Shown: positions 1 through 6,283 of the stretch, one piece after another
How the letters are laid out: every line of letters begins with the position of its first letter
Numbering within the stretch: position 1 is the stretch's first letter
Assembly (NCBI GenBank): GCA_005791855.1
Contig: SXUH01000242.1
Location: 1-10,417 of the forward strand
Source: Bdellovibrionales bacterium
Lineage (GTDB): Bacteria > Bdellovibrionota > Bacteriovoracia > Bacteriovoracales > Bacteriovoracaceae
DNA: 10,417 bases
Reading direction: 5' to 3'
Program-made: the position numbers and the translations under genes
The notes under the pieces: generated by a model
Told to the model about the DNA's origin: nothing
The model's input: only the letters and a program-made list of their open reading frames with translations
Database searches by the model: none

Positions 1-59
1 CTACCCGCGCAGACCGGAATCACTTGCATCCTTAGCGCAAAAGGGATACTTACCCCTGC
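1..59. other. upstream flank of nadC, unassigned
   Basis: No gene can be assigned in this short left edge. The nadC frame is closed by a TAG at 33-35, so nadC cannot extend further upstream. Two other plus-strand frames are open to the left edge: one ends at TGA 61-63, which would make an ATGA overlap with the nadC start, and one ends at TAA 98-100. Either could be the tail of an upstream gene, but too little is present to tell. I see no convincing promoter for nadC here, so nadC may be transcribed from further upstream. Confidence 0.35.
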
Positions 60-911
60 ATGATGGATCTCAGCGTTTTGAGTCTTCTACCGCAGATTAA
101 TAGCTGGCTTGAAGAAGATGATCTGAACAGAAATTTTCACTACCTCCGGACGTTACCTCGGCACCCGGTTCAACTGGACCTCAAGGTAAAGTCGCCGCTC
201 ATCCTCGCGGGAGCGGAGTACTTCGCCGCCGCGTTCGTCGCCCTCGGGATGAACGGGAAGGACTTCACCTTCCTCTCGAAGCTCGAGGGGAAGGCGTTGG
301 GCGAAGGGGACGTCGTCAGTTTCCCGGAGTCCATGCCCTTCGCCGTCGCCGTGACGGGAGAGAGGCTCGCGCTCAACCTCCTCCAGCACGCAAGTTCGAT
401 CGCGACCTGGACCAGCAAGCACGTGCGGCAGGCACAGGAGCGTGGGATCAAGATCCTCGATACGCGGAAGACGACCCCGGGCCTTCGGACTCTGGAGAAG
501 TACGCGGTCAGAGTGGGCGGTGGGTACAATCACCGGCTCGGCCAGACCGATGTCTGGATGATCAAAGACAACCACAAGTCGTGCCTGGGCGGCCTCGAAG
601 GTGCGCTCGAGTTCTTCCGGTCGCAGGGGGCGCTCTACAATAACGTCGTGGCGGAGATCCACGACCTCGGCGAGCTCAGGGAAGCGATCGCCCTCGGGAT
701 CAAGCACGTCATGCTGGATAACTTCAAACCGGAGGACATCCGGAGAGCGGTCGAGCTGAAGGCCCCCGGGATGAACTACGAGGTCTCCGGAGGCCTGCGC
801 CTGAACACCATCGGCGAGTACCTGATCGACGGGGTGGACGCCCTCAGCATCGGCTCCCTGACCTACGCGGCACCGAGGGTCGACCTCTCGCTGAAGTACA
901 AATCCCTATGA
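60..911 (+). CDS. nadC: quinolinate phosphoribosyltransferase (nicotinate-nucleotide pyrophosphorylase, carboxylating)
   Basis: NadC converts quinolinate and PRPP to nicotinate mononucleotide, CO2 and pyrophosphate in cytosolic de novo NAD synthesis. The 283-residue length is typical. Seen in the protein: GERLALN at 100-106, the DTRKTTPGLR signature at 134-143, GGGYNHRL at 153-160, IKDNH at 168-172, LDNF at 219-222 and EVSGG at 241-245. By alignment with characterised NadC enzymes, the active-site set R102, K137, H158, R159, K169, E199 and D220 is complete. The N-terminal region is divergent: the usual Asp-Ile-Thr motif after the first acidic helix is replaced by a segment around NFHYLRTLP. 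A TAG at 33-35 closes the frame upstream, leaving ATG 60 or ATG 63 as start; a weak AAGGG lies 14 nt before ATG 60. The stop overlaps the nadB start (ATGA), so the two are probably one operon. Confidence 0.95.
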   Translation: MMDLSVLSLLPQINSWLEEDDLNRNFHYLRTLPRHPVQLDLKVKSPLILAGAEYFAAAFVALGMNGKDFTFLSKLEGKALGEGDVVSFPESMPFAVAVTGERLALNLLQHASSIATWTSKHVRQAQERGIKILDTRKTTPGLRTLEKYAVRVGGGYNHRLGQTDVWMIKDNHKSCLGGLEGALEFFRSQGALYNNVVAEIHDLGELREAIALGIKHVMLDNFKPEDIRRAVELKAPGMNYEVSGGLRLNTIGEYLIDGVDALSIGSLTYAAPRVDLSLKYKSL

Positions 912-2485
912 AAGACTTCAACACGGACGCTCTCATCATCGGTACGGGGATCGCGGGGCTATCGGCGGCGATCAAGCTCGCCGAGAAGAAGGTCAACGTC
1001 ACCATCGTCACCAGGGAGAAGAGGCCCGAGATCACCAATACGTTCTGGGCCCAGGGCGGGATCATCTACAGCCCGAAGGACCACGGCGACCAGGAGGACC
1101 TGACCCTCGACATCCTCCGGGCGTCGGCGTTCACCTCGAACCCGGAGGCGGCGAAGGTCCTGGCGACGCGCTCGGCGGAGATCATCGACGAGGTCCTCAT
1201 CCACAAGTCGCACACGACGTTCGCCAAGGACGCGGAAGGGGAGCTGCTCTTCACCAAAGAGGCGGCGCACTCCAAGGACCGGATCATCTACAACGGGGAC
1301 ATGACCGGGAAGGCGATCCAGATCTCTCTCCTGAACTACCTCGCCAACGTCGAGATCTTCCCGAACGTGAACTTCCTCACGTCCCACACGGCCATCGACC
1401 TCATCACCCCGAACCACCACGGAGTGGAGATCACCCAGCGCTACGAAGAGAACCAGGTCCTCGGCGCCTACCTCTTCGATCAGAATAACAACGAGGTCCG
1501 GAAGGTCCTCTCGAAGGTCACCATCCTCGCCACCGGCGGGATCGGGGCCCTCTACCTCCACCACTCCAACGCGGAGGGGGCGAGGGGAGACGGGCACGCC
1601 ATGGCCCACCGGGCGGGCGCCTCCGTGACGAACATGGAGTTCATCCAGTTCCACCCGACGACCTTCTACAACCGGTCTTCCCACCGGCGCTTCCTCATCT
1701 CGGAAGCCCTCCGGGGAGAGGGCGGCCGGCTCATCAACGCCAAGGGCGAAGCCTTCATGAAGAAGTACCACGAGGACGGGGAGCTCGCTCCGCGGGACGT
1801 GGTGTCCCGGGCGATCCTCGAGCAGATGATCACGCTCAAGGAAGACTGCGTCTACCTCGACATCACTCACAAGAGCGAAGAGTACCTGAAGTCGCGCTTC
1901 CCGACGATCAACGCCTACTGCCTGGACAACAAGGTCGACATGACCAAGGAGCCGATCCCGGTGGTGCCGGCGGCCCACTACACCTGCGGGGGGGTGAAGA
2001 CGGACCTCAAGGGACGCACCAACCTCAAGGGCCTCTACGCCGTGGGGGAGGTCGCCTGCACCGGCCTCCACGGGGCGAACCGGCTGGCCTCGACCTCCCT
2101 CCTCGAAGGGCTGACGTGGGGGTACATCGCCGGCGAGGACATCCTCCTGAGCATCGACCGGCTCCGGCACTACAAGCTCGAGCGGATCAAGGACTGGACC
2201 CAGGGGCAGGAGGAAGTGGACCTCGCCCTCATCGCCCAGGACCAGATGACCTTGAAGCAGACCATGTGGAACTACGTGGGCCTCTCGCGCTCGCAGAACC
2301 GCCTCACCAGAGCCCGGGCGATGTTCATCGAACTCCAGGATGAGATCTCGAAGTTCTACAAGAACGCCGTCCTCCACGACGAACTCATCGGCCTGCGGAA
2401 CGGGGCGGAGGTCGCCTTCATGGTGCTGAACGCGTCCCTGCGGAACAAGCAGTCTATCGGCTGCTTCTACTTAAAAGATTTGTAG
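908..2485 (+). CDS. nadB: L-aspartate oxidase (quinolinate pathway flavoenzyme)
   Basis: NadB oxidises L-aspartate to iminoaspartate using FAD, with oxygen or fumarate as acceptor; NadA then makes quinolinate, the substrate of NadC. The 525-residue protein has the FAD-binding GTGIAG loop at 12-17, NTFWAQGG at 44-51, GDGHAMAH from 227, EFIQFHPTTFY from 244, ALRGEGG at 267-273, PRDVVSRAI from 295, and the C-terminal flavoprotein helical domain from about residue 430. The residues important in E. coli NadB (Glu121, His244, Arg290, His351, Arg386) appear to correspond to E118, H249, R296, H357 and R392, all present, which favours aspartate oxidase over a succinate dehydrogenase or fumarate reductase flavoprotein subunit. 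The start ATG overlaps the nadC stop and has no clear Shine-Dalgarno, so coupled translation is likely. The 3' end overlaps convergent mtgA by 32 bp. NadA is not in the window. Confidence 0.95.
   Translation: MKDFNTDALIIGTGIAGLSAAIKLAEKKVNVTIVTREKRPEITNTFWAQGGIIYSPKDHGDQEDLTLDILRASAFTSNPEAAKVLATRSAEIIDEVLIHKSHTTFAKDAEGELLFTKEAAHSKDRIIYNGDMTGKAIQISLLNYLANVEIFPNVNFLTSHTAIDLITPNHHGVEITQRYEENQVLGAYLFDQNNNEVRKVLSKVTILATGGIGALYLHHSNAEGARGDGHAMAHRAGASVTNMEFIQFHPTTFYNRSSHRRFLISEALRGEGGRLINAKGEAFMKKYHEDGELAPRDVVSRAILEQMITLKEDCVYLDITHKSEEYLKSRFPTINAYCLDNKVDMTKEPIPVVPAAHYTCGGVKTDLKGRTNLKGLYAVGEVACTGLHGANRLASTSLLEGLTWGYIAGEDILLSIDRLRHYKLERIKDWTQGQEEVDLALIAQDQMTLKQTMWNYVGLSRSQNRLTRARAMFIELQDEISKFYKNAVLHDELIGLRNGAEVAFMVLNASLRNKQSIGCFYLKDL
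2447..2466 (+). terminator. possible hairpin at the nadB/mtgA convergent ends
   Basis: AAGCAGTC at 2447-2454 can pair with GGCTGCTT at 2459-2466 around a TATC tetraloop, giving an 8-bp stem with one G-U pair in the plus-strand RNA. It sits inside the last codons of nadB and overlaps the mtgA stop. Downstream on the plus strand is an AT-rich segment (TTAAAAGATTTG) but no proper U-run, and the minus-strand version has an A-C mismatch and no U-run. It may be a weak or attenuating terminator for nadCB, or only coding sequence that happens to pair. Confidence 0.25.
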
Positions 2486-3218
2486 GCACCGCCAGGGGCT
2501 TGAAGTACGAGCTCCCCATGAGGTTCAGGTTCCTCCGGATGAAGTTCCGGCGGCGGAGGACGAAGTTCGTGGGCCTCGTCGGGTTCCAGCGGCGCGGGTT
2601 CGGCAGGATGGCGGCGAAGAGCTGGGCTTCGCTGAGGTTGAGCTTCTTCGCGGGCTTCCGGTAGTAGTAGTGGGACGCGGCCTCGGCGCCGTAGACCCCG
2701 GGCCCGAGCTCGATGACGTTGAGGTAGACTTCGAGGATCCGCTTCTTGTCCCAGAGCGCTTCGATGAGGACCGTGAAGTAGACCTCGAGGCCCTTCCGGA
2801 GGTAGGTGCGGGACGGGTAGAGGAAGACGTTCTTCGCGGTCTGCTGGGAGATGGTGGACGCGCCCATCTTCACCTTCCGGCGCTTGTTGGCGTCGATCGC
2901 CTTGGCGATGGCTTCGAAGTCGAAGCCGCTGTGGGTGAGGAACTTCGGATCCTCGGAGGCGATCACGGCCTTCTGCAGGTGCGGGGAGATCTCTTCCAGC
3001 GGAACCCAGTTCTTCTTGATGGAAACCCACTTCCCGTCGAGGGCGTACTCCGCGGACCGGAGGAAGACGAGGGGAGTGGCGTAGATCGGCAGCCAGCGGA
3101 GCAGGAACACGGAGAGGACGGTCGCGCCGAAGAAGGCGAGAGTGACGAACAGAAATATTTTAGGCAATTTTGCAACGACGGGCTTCGTCTTCGCGAATCC
3201 TCTTCTGATGTATCCCAT
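2454..3218 (-). CDS. mtgA: monofunctional biosynthetic peptidoglycan transglycosylase (GT51)
   Basis: MtgA polymerises lipid II into glycan strands at the periplasmic face of the inner membrane. The 254-residue protein has a basic N-terminus, one membrane segment at about 20-41, and a single GT51 domain filling the rest; no transpeptidase domain follows, so it is not a bifunctional PBP. Motifs seen: ASEDPKF at 87-93 with the expected catalytic glutamate E89, HSGFD at 96-100, GASTISQQ at 119-126 with KN at 129-130, RKGLE at 141-145 with the second family glutamate E145, and ILEVYLN at 161-167. The last ten or so codons lie over the end of nadB on the other strand. No strong Shine-Dalgarno precedes the ATG, but a good sigma70-like promoter lies about 50 nt upstream. 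The first codons are AT-rich, unlike the rest of the gene. Confidence 0.93.
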   Translation of the reverse strand: MGYIRRGFAKTKPVVAKLPKIFLFVTLAFFGATVLSVFLLRWLPIYATPLVFLRSAEYALDGKWVSIKKNWVPLEEISPHLQKAVIASEDPKFLTHSGFDFEAIAKAIDANKRRKVKMGASTISQQTAKNVFLYPSRTYLRKGLEVYFTVLIEALWDKKRILEVYLNVIELGPGVYGAEAASHYYYRKPAKKLNLSEAQLFAAILPNPRRWNPTRPTNFVLRRRNFIRRNLNLMGSSYFKPLAVPTNLLSRSSR

Positions 3219-3273
3219 ATTAAAGTTTCATCTGTGAAAACCTTCACGCCTAAAATGTTTTGTTGGTCTTCAT

Positions 3274-3302
3274 AGTATATTGGAATCAGGAAAAATTGTC
3301 TG
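3274..3302 (-). promoter_or_regulatory. predicted sigma70-like promoter of mtgA
   Basis: On the minus strand, CAGACA (complement of 3297-3302, 4 of 6 to TTGACA) and TATACT (complement of 3274-3279, 5 of 6 to TATAAT) are separated by exactly 17 bp. Transcription would start near 3267, giving an mtgA leader of about 49 nt. It lies in the AT-rich 284-bp spacer that separates mtgA from divergent rimO. Prediction by consensus match only. Confidence 0.5.
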
Positions 3303-3381
3303 TAAGACCCAAACTTGCCCTCTAATATTTACATAGGCCTAGGTGGGGTAACAGACTGAAGACATCCAATAATCCCAGTCG

Positions 3382-3410
3382 TTGTCACTACGTGTCAGAA
3401 ATGCTAGTTT
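3382..3410 (+). promoter_or_regulatory. predicted extended -10 promoter of the rimO operon
   Basis: TTGTCA at 3382-3387 (5 of 6 to TTGACA) is followed after 17 bp by TAGTTT at 3405-3410 (3 of 6 to TATAAT), preceded by the TGN extension at 3402-3404 typical of extended -10 promoters. The start would be near 3417 and the leader about 86 nt. The stretch from 3303 to 3381, between this site and the mtgA promoter, shows nothing else I can name. Confidence 0.35.
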
Positions 3411-3415
3411 AGCAT
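3401..3415. repeat. perfect inverted repeat over the predicted rimO -10 element
   Basis: ATGCTA-GTT-TAGCAT is a perfect 6-bp inverted repeat with a 3-bp centre, lying exactly across the predicted -10 element of rimO. Two direct TGTCA copies (3383-3387 and 3393-3397), one helical turn apart, sit just upstream. The position fits an operator, but no regulator gene is nearby and the repeat is short, so chance remains possible. Confidence 0.3.
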
Positions 3416-3502
3416 GACCTTTTTACAGGATTCCGGGGTATATCGAATGACTTTTCTCTCGTGATCCACTAGAACTTCCTATTCAAACAATCAGGTGCCG
3501 GA

Positions 3503-4882
3503 ATGCTAGAAACTAAGAAATTTCAGGAAAAATCCCTCTATTTCACATCCTTGGGATGCTCGAAGAACCTCGTCGACTCCCAGGTCATGCTGGGCCACTT
3601 GAAGCTCGACGGCTTCACCATCGCCCCGAACCCGGAGTCGGCCGAGGTCATCATCGTAAACACCTGTTCCTTCGTCGAGGCGGCGAAGGTCGAATCCATC
3701 GAAACGGTGCTGGACCTCGCGGCCTACAAGGAAGAGGGGAACTGCAAGGCCCTCGTCATGTCCGGCTGCATGGCCCAGCGGTACTCCAACGAACTCGAAG
3801 GCGAGATGCCGGAAGTCGACATGTTCATCGGCACCGGTGAGTACCACAAGATCGTCCCGCTCCTCAAGGCGATGGAGGAAGGAAAGCTCGAAAAGAAATC
3901 CTTCGTCGAGATCCCGCGGTACATCCACACCGAGTTCGATCCGCGGATGAACACCTCGCCGTTCTACATGGCCTGGCTCAAGATCTCCGAGGGCTGTAAC
4001 CGGAACTGCACCTTCTGCATCATCCCGAGCCTGCGGGGGAAGCTCCGCTCGCGGACCGTCGATTCGCTGGTGAAGGAAGCCGAGCAACTGGTGGCCTCCG
4101 GCGTCCGGGAGCTGAACCTCATCTCCCAGGACTTCTCCGACTACGGCGTGGACCTCGAGGGCGGCGGGAAGCGGGACGGGAAGAACCCGATGATCTACGA
4201 GCTCCTCTCGCGGCTCGAGAAGATCGAAGGCGCGGACTGGATCCGCGTGTTCTACTTCTACCCGGACGACCTCACCGAAGACGTCATGGACCTCATGGCG
4301 AAGTCCCCGAAGATCACGAAGTACCTCGACATGCCCGTGCAGCACTTCGCCGACGGCGTCCTGAAGCGGATGAACCGGAGAGTGACCGAAGAGGTGATCC
4401 ACCAGAAGATCTCGACCCTGCGGGAGAAGATCCCGGGGATCGTGCTCCGGACGTCGATCATCGTCGGCTTCCCCGGTGAGACGGAAGAGGACTTCCAGGC
4501 CCTCCTGAACGGCGTGAAGAAGGCCCGGTTCAACCACCTCGGAGTGTTCAAGTACTCCGACGAAGAAGGGACCCCCGCCCTCCGGCTTAAGAACAAGGTC
4601 CCGCAGGAAGTCATCGACGAGCGCTTCGAGCAGCTCTACGAAGCGCAGAAGGAGATCGCCCGGGAACTCAACCAGGAGTACCTCGGGAAGGTGATCGAGG
4701 TCCTCGTCGAAGGCGAGCACGAAGAGACCGAGCTCCTCCTCCAGGGCCGGCACGCGGGCCAGGCGCCGGACATCGACGGGAAGGTCATCATCAACGACGG
4801 CTTCGCGAAAGCCGGAGACATCGTGAGAGTCGAGATCACCGAAGTCCTCGACTACGACCTCGTCGGCCGCATCGTCCGCTGA
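3503..4882 (+). CDS. rimO: ribosomal protein S12 methylthiotransferase (radical SAM)
   Basis: RimO adds a methylthio group to a conserved aspartate of ribosomal protein S12 using two 4Fe-4S clusters and S-adenosylmethionine. The 459-residue protein has the three parts of the family: an N-terminal UPF0004 domain with cluster cysteines C19 (in LGCSKN), C55 (NTCSF) and C89 (SGCMAQR); a radical SAM core with the CxxxCxxC set C165, C169, C172 in SEGCNRNCTFCIIPS; and a C-terminal TRAM domain from about 390. LGCSKNLVDS and LDMPVQHFAD favour RimO over the tRNA enzyme MiaB. A short Gly/Lys-rich insertion sits near residues 208-217. The start ATG has a good AGGTG Shine-Dalgarno at 3493-3497, 5 nt away. 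The TGA stop overlaps the next ATG (TGATG), indicating coupled translation with the TPR-like gene. Confidence 0.95.
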   Translation: MLETKKFQEKSLYFTSLGCSKNLVDSQVMLGHLKLDGFTIAPNPESAEVIIVNTCSFVEAAKVESIETVLDLAAYKEEGNCKALVMSGCMAQRYSNELEGEMPEVDMFIGTGEYHKIVPLLKAMEEGKLEKKSFVEIPRYIHTEFDPRMNTSPFYMAWLKISEGCNRNCTFCIIPSLRGKLRSRTVDSLVKEAEQLVASGVRELNLISQDFSDYGVDLEGGGKRDGKNPMIYELLSRLEKIEGADWIRVFYFYPDDLTEDVMDLMAKSPKITKYLDMPVQHFADGVLKRMNRRVTEEVIHQKISTLREKIPGIVLRTSIIVGFPGETEEDFQALLNGVKKARFNHLGVFKYSDEEGTPALRLKNKVPQEVIDERFEQLYEAQKEIARELNQEYLGKVIEVLVEGEHEETELLLQGRHAGQAPDIDGKVIINDGFAKAGDIVRVEITEVLDYDLVGRIVR

Positions 4883-5841
4883 TGAAGAAGCTCTCCGTCG
4901 CCGTCATCCTGATCGCCATCGGCTCGGTCTTCTTCCTCCGGAGCGCCGAGAAACCCCTTCCGCAGCAGCAGCAACAGAGAAAAAAGAAATCCTCGAAGAA
5001 GATCTTCCTCGGTCCACGCAGGACCACGGGGAGAACGAAAGAGGCTCCGGCGAGCGTCGTTCCCCCGAACTGCCGCTTGCTGAAAGATCGGCTCGAGGAG
5101 ATCGACTTCAACCTGCCCGCGGAAGAGTGGCTCGCGGGCCTCGAGGAGCGGGACCTCAAGGCCTGCGACAGTGCGAAGTACGCCAAGCGGATGGAGACCA
5201 TCCAGGCGGAGTGCTTCCGGTCCAGGGACGCCGAGAAGTGTGGCATCGAGCTCGTCTTCCTCCGATCCCTCCTCCGCACCGAAGGCGTGACCGACGGGGA
5301 CGACAAGGAGATGCTCGCCGACCTGATCCTGAGCCAGTTCACCAAAGACCTCCCGGACTTCCCGCAGCTCGAGCGGCTCACCTCGAAGCTCATGGACCTG
5401 GATCCGTCCGGGGCTTCCGTGCAGAAACTCTGGGCCATGTCGAAGCTCCTGTCCCAGCGAGACCTGAGTAACCTCCCGCCGGACCTCTCGGAGGAGATCC
5501 GCGCGCGGGTCGATCCGGAGCTCCTGGACGACCGCGAACTCCTCGGCCTTAACCTCCTGCTGGAGAACGGAACCGACCCGGAGAAGATCGAAGGTTCCCT
5601 CCGGGAGAGGATGGAAGCGGATCCGGACGACAGCTACCTCCACGAGATCCTCGGCTGGTCCCTCTGGAATCAGAACAAGCGAGCGGAGGCACTGGCGGAG
5701 CTCGAGAGAGCGATCGAGCTCAACCCCAAGGACCAGTGGCTGCGGGACCTGCAGCGGAACCTCGGCTCGGGGAACGCCAGCGTCCATTCCTACCAGGGCC
5801 GGCTCATGCTCGGAGTGGAGACGGACGACCTCTTCAACTAG
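4882..5841 (+). CDS. membrane-anchored or exported TPR-like protein, function unknown
   Basis: I do not recognise a named family. The 319-residue protein starts with a basic, hydrophobic segment (about 3-20) that could be a signal anchor or signal peptide, followed by a glutamine run at 28-32 and a strongly basic stretch with KKKSSKK at 34-40. The middle is helical and acidic with four cysteines (C64, C95, C111, C120). Residues about 250-285 look like a tetratricopeptide repeat, with the small and aromatic residues of the pattern in LHEILGWSLW and an ELNP turn after the second helix. Most of the chain is therefore likely periplasmic or at the outer membrane face, acting as a protein-interaction scaffold; this is inference. 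It starts within the rimO stop codon and lacks its own Shine-Dalgarno, so it depends on rimO translation. Its TAG shares bases with the stop of the convergent coiled-coil gene. Confidence 0.8.
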   Translation: MKKLSVAVILIAIGSVFFLRSAEKPLPQQQQQRKKKSSKKIFLGPRRTTGRTKEAPASVVPPNCRLLKDRLEEIDFNLPAEEWLAGLEERDLKACDSAKYAKRMETIQAECFRSRDAEKCGIELVFLRSLLRTEGVTDGDDKEMLADLILSQFTKDLPDFPQLERLTSKLMDLDPSGASVQKLWAMSKLLSQRDLSNLPPDLSEEIRARVDPELLDDRELLGLNLLLENGTDPEKIEGSLRERMEADPDDSYLHEILGWSLWNQNKRAEALAELERAIELNPKDQWLRDLQRNLGSGNASVHSYQGRLMLGVETDDLFN

Positions 5842-6161
5842 TGGTCCTTGAGAGTTTCCTTCTTCCCCGCGAGGGCCGCTTCGAGCTCTTTGATCTCGTC
5901 GGCGAGCTTCGTGTTCTTGGCTTCGTGGAGCTTGTAGTGGAGAAGGCCGTAGGCCTGCTTGTCCCGGAGGTCCTTGGTCAGGAGCTTGGTTTCCATCTGG
6001 GCGAGGCCCAGCTCGACTTCCTTGATCTGGGAGGAGAGTTCCTTGAACCGCAGGTCGAGCGTGCGCTGGAGCTCGAGGAGGAGGGCGGAGGTCTGGTCCA
6101 CCACGGCGGTGACGATCGCGGCGTCCGGGGTCTTTTCACGTCCAAAGATTTTCTTCAACAT
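5838..6161 (-). CDS. small coiled-coil protein, function unknown
   Basis: This is a 107-residue, highly charged protein with no cysteine, tryptophan, signal peptide or membrane segment. Heptad-like spacing of Leu, Ile and Val suggests coiled coils at about 25-62 and 76-103, with a basic start (MLKKIFGREK). It is probably cytosolic and oligomeric; no family is recognised. Support for a real gene: AGGA four nt before the ATG (complement of 6166-6169), a good sigma70-like promoter just upstream, and the GC-ending codon use of neighbouring genes in this frame. The overlapping plus-strand frame is low-complexity and lacks such signals. Its TAG (complement of 5838-5840) and the TAG of the convergent TPR-like gene (5839-5841) share a CTAG. 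Confidence 0.75.
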   Translation of the reverse strand: MLKKIFGREKTPDAAIVTAVVDQTSALLLELQRTLDLRFKELSSQIKEVELGLAQMETKLLTKDLRDKQAYGLLHYKLHEAKNTKLADEIKELEAALAGKKETLKDH

Positions 6162-6181
6162 CTGGTCCTGCCTTGGTGTTC

Positions 6182-6210
6182 ATTTTAAACCTTCCCCGAT
6201 AAGGTATCCA
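6182..6210 (-). promoter_or_regulatory. predicted sigma70-like promoter of the coiled-coil gene
   Basis: On the minus strand, TGGATA (complement of 6205-6210, 4 of 6) and TAAAAT (complement of 6182-6187, 5 of 6) are 17 bp apart. Transcription would begin near 6175, leaving a leader of about 14 nt that just contains the AGGA ribosome binding site. This 122-bp AT-rich spacer also holds signals for the divergent gene at 6284. Confidence 0.5.
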
Positions 6211-6253
6211 TGAGGGTAAGATTCTCCTAGTAGGAAATGTCCTTGAGCGGACT

Positions 6254-6276
6254 TAGAATAAAGAGAAATCAGGGAG
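6254..6276 (+). promoter_or_regulatory. predicted -10 box and start-deciding RBS for the GTG-initiated secreted protein gene
   Basis: TAGAAT at 6254-6259 matches the -10 consensus at 5 of 6 positions; the -35 position (TAGGAA, 6231-6236) is weak at 3 of 6. AGGGAG at 6271-6276 is a strong Shine-Dalgarno, 7 nt before GTG 6284. The frame has a stop (TAG 6254-6256) upstream and no ATG nearby, so GTG 6284 is the start. Confidence 0.45.
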
Positions 6277-6283
6277 TTATCAA

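Noticed and set aside
24-50. Possible nadC promoter (TTGCAT and GATACT)
   Set aside because: The boxes match poorly, the spacing is 15 bp, and the start would fall almost on the ATG.
2-100. Open plus-strand frame from the left edge to TAA at 98-100
   Set aside because: It could be the tail of an upstream gene, but there are only about 32 codons, it would overlap nadC by 41 bp, and another frame ending at 61-63 is equally possible.
959-2377. Long minus-strand open frame opposite nadB
   Set aside because: Antisense shadow of nadB with biased composition and no recognisable motif or initiation signals.
3506-4753. Long minus-strand open frame opposite rimO
   Set aside because: Antisense shadow; rimO carries all the expected family motifs on the other strand.
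4963-4978. CAG/CAA run in the TPR-like gene, considered as an unstable microsatellite
   Set aside because: Only five glutamine codons, one of them CAA; too short and imperfect to suggest phase variation.
5736-6188. 150-codon plus-strand open frame across the coiled-coil gene
   Set aside because: It overlaps the end of the TPR-like gene, has no ribosome binding site, and its sequence is a shadow of the minus-strand coiled-coil frame.
6225-6235. 11-bp near-palindrome TCCTAGTAGGA between the divergent promoters
   Set aside because: It is short, does not sit on either predicted core promoter box in a telling way, and has no second copy in the window.
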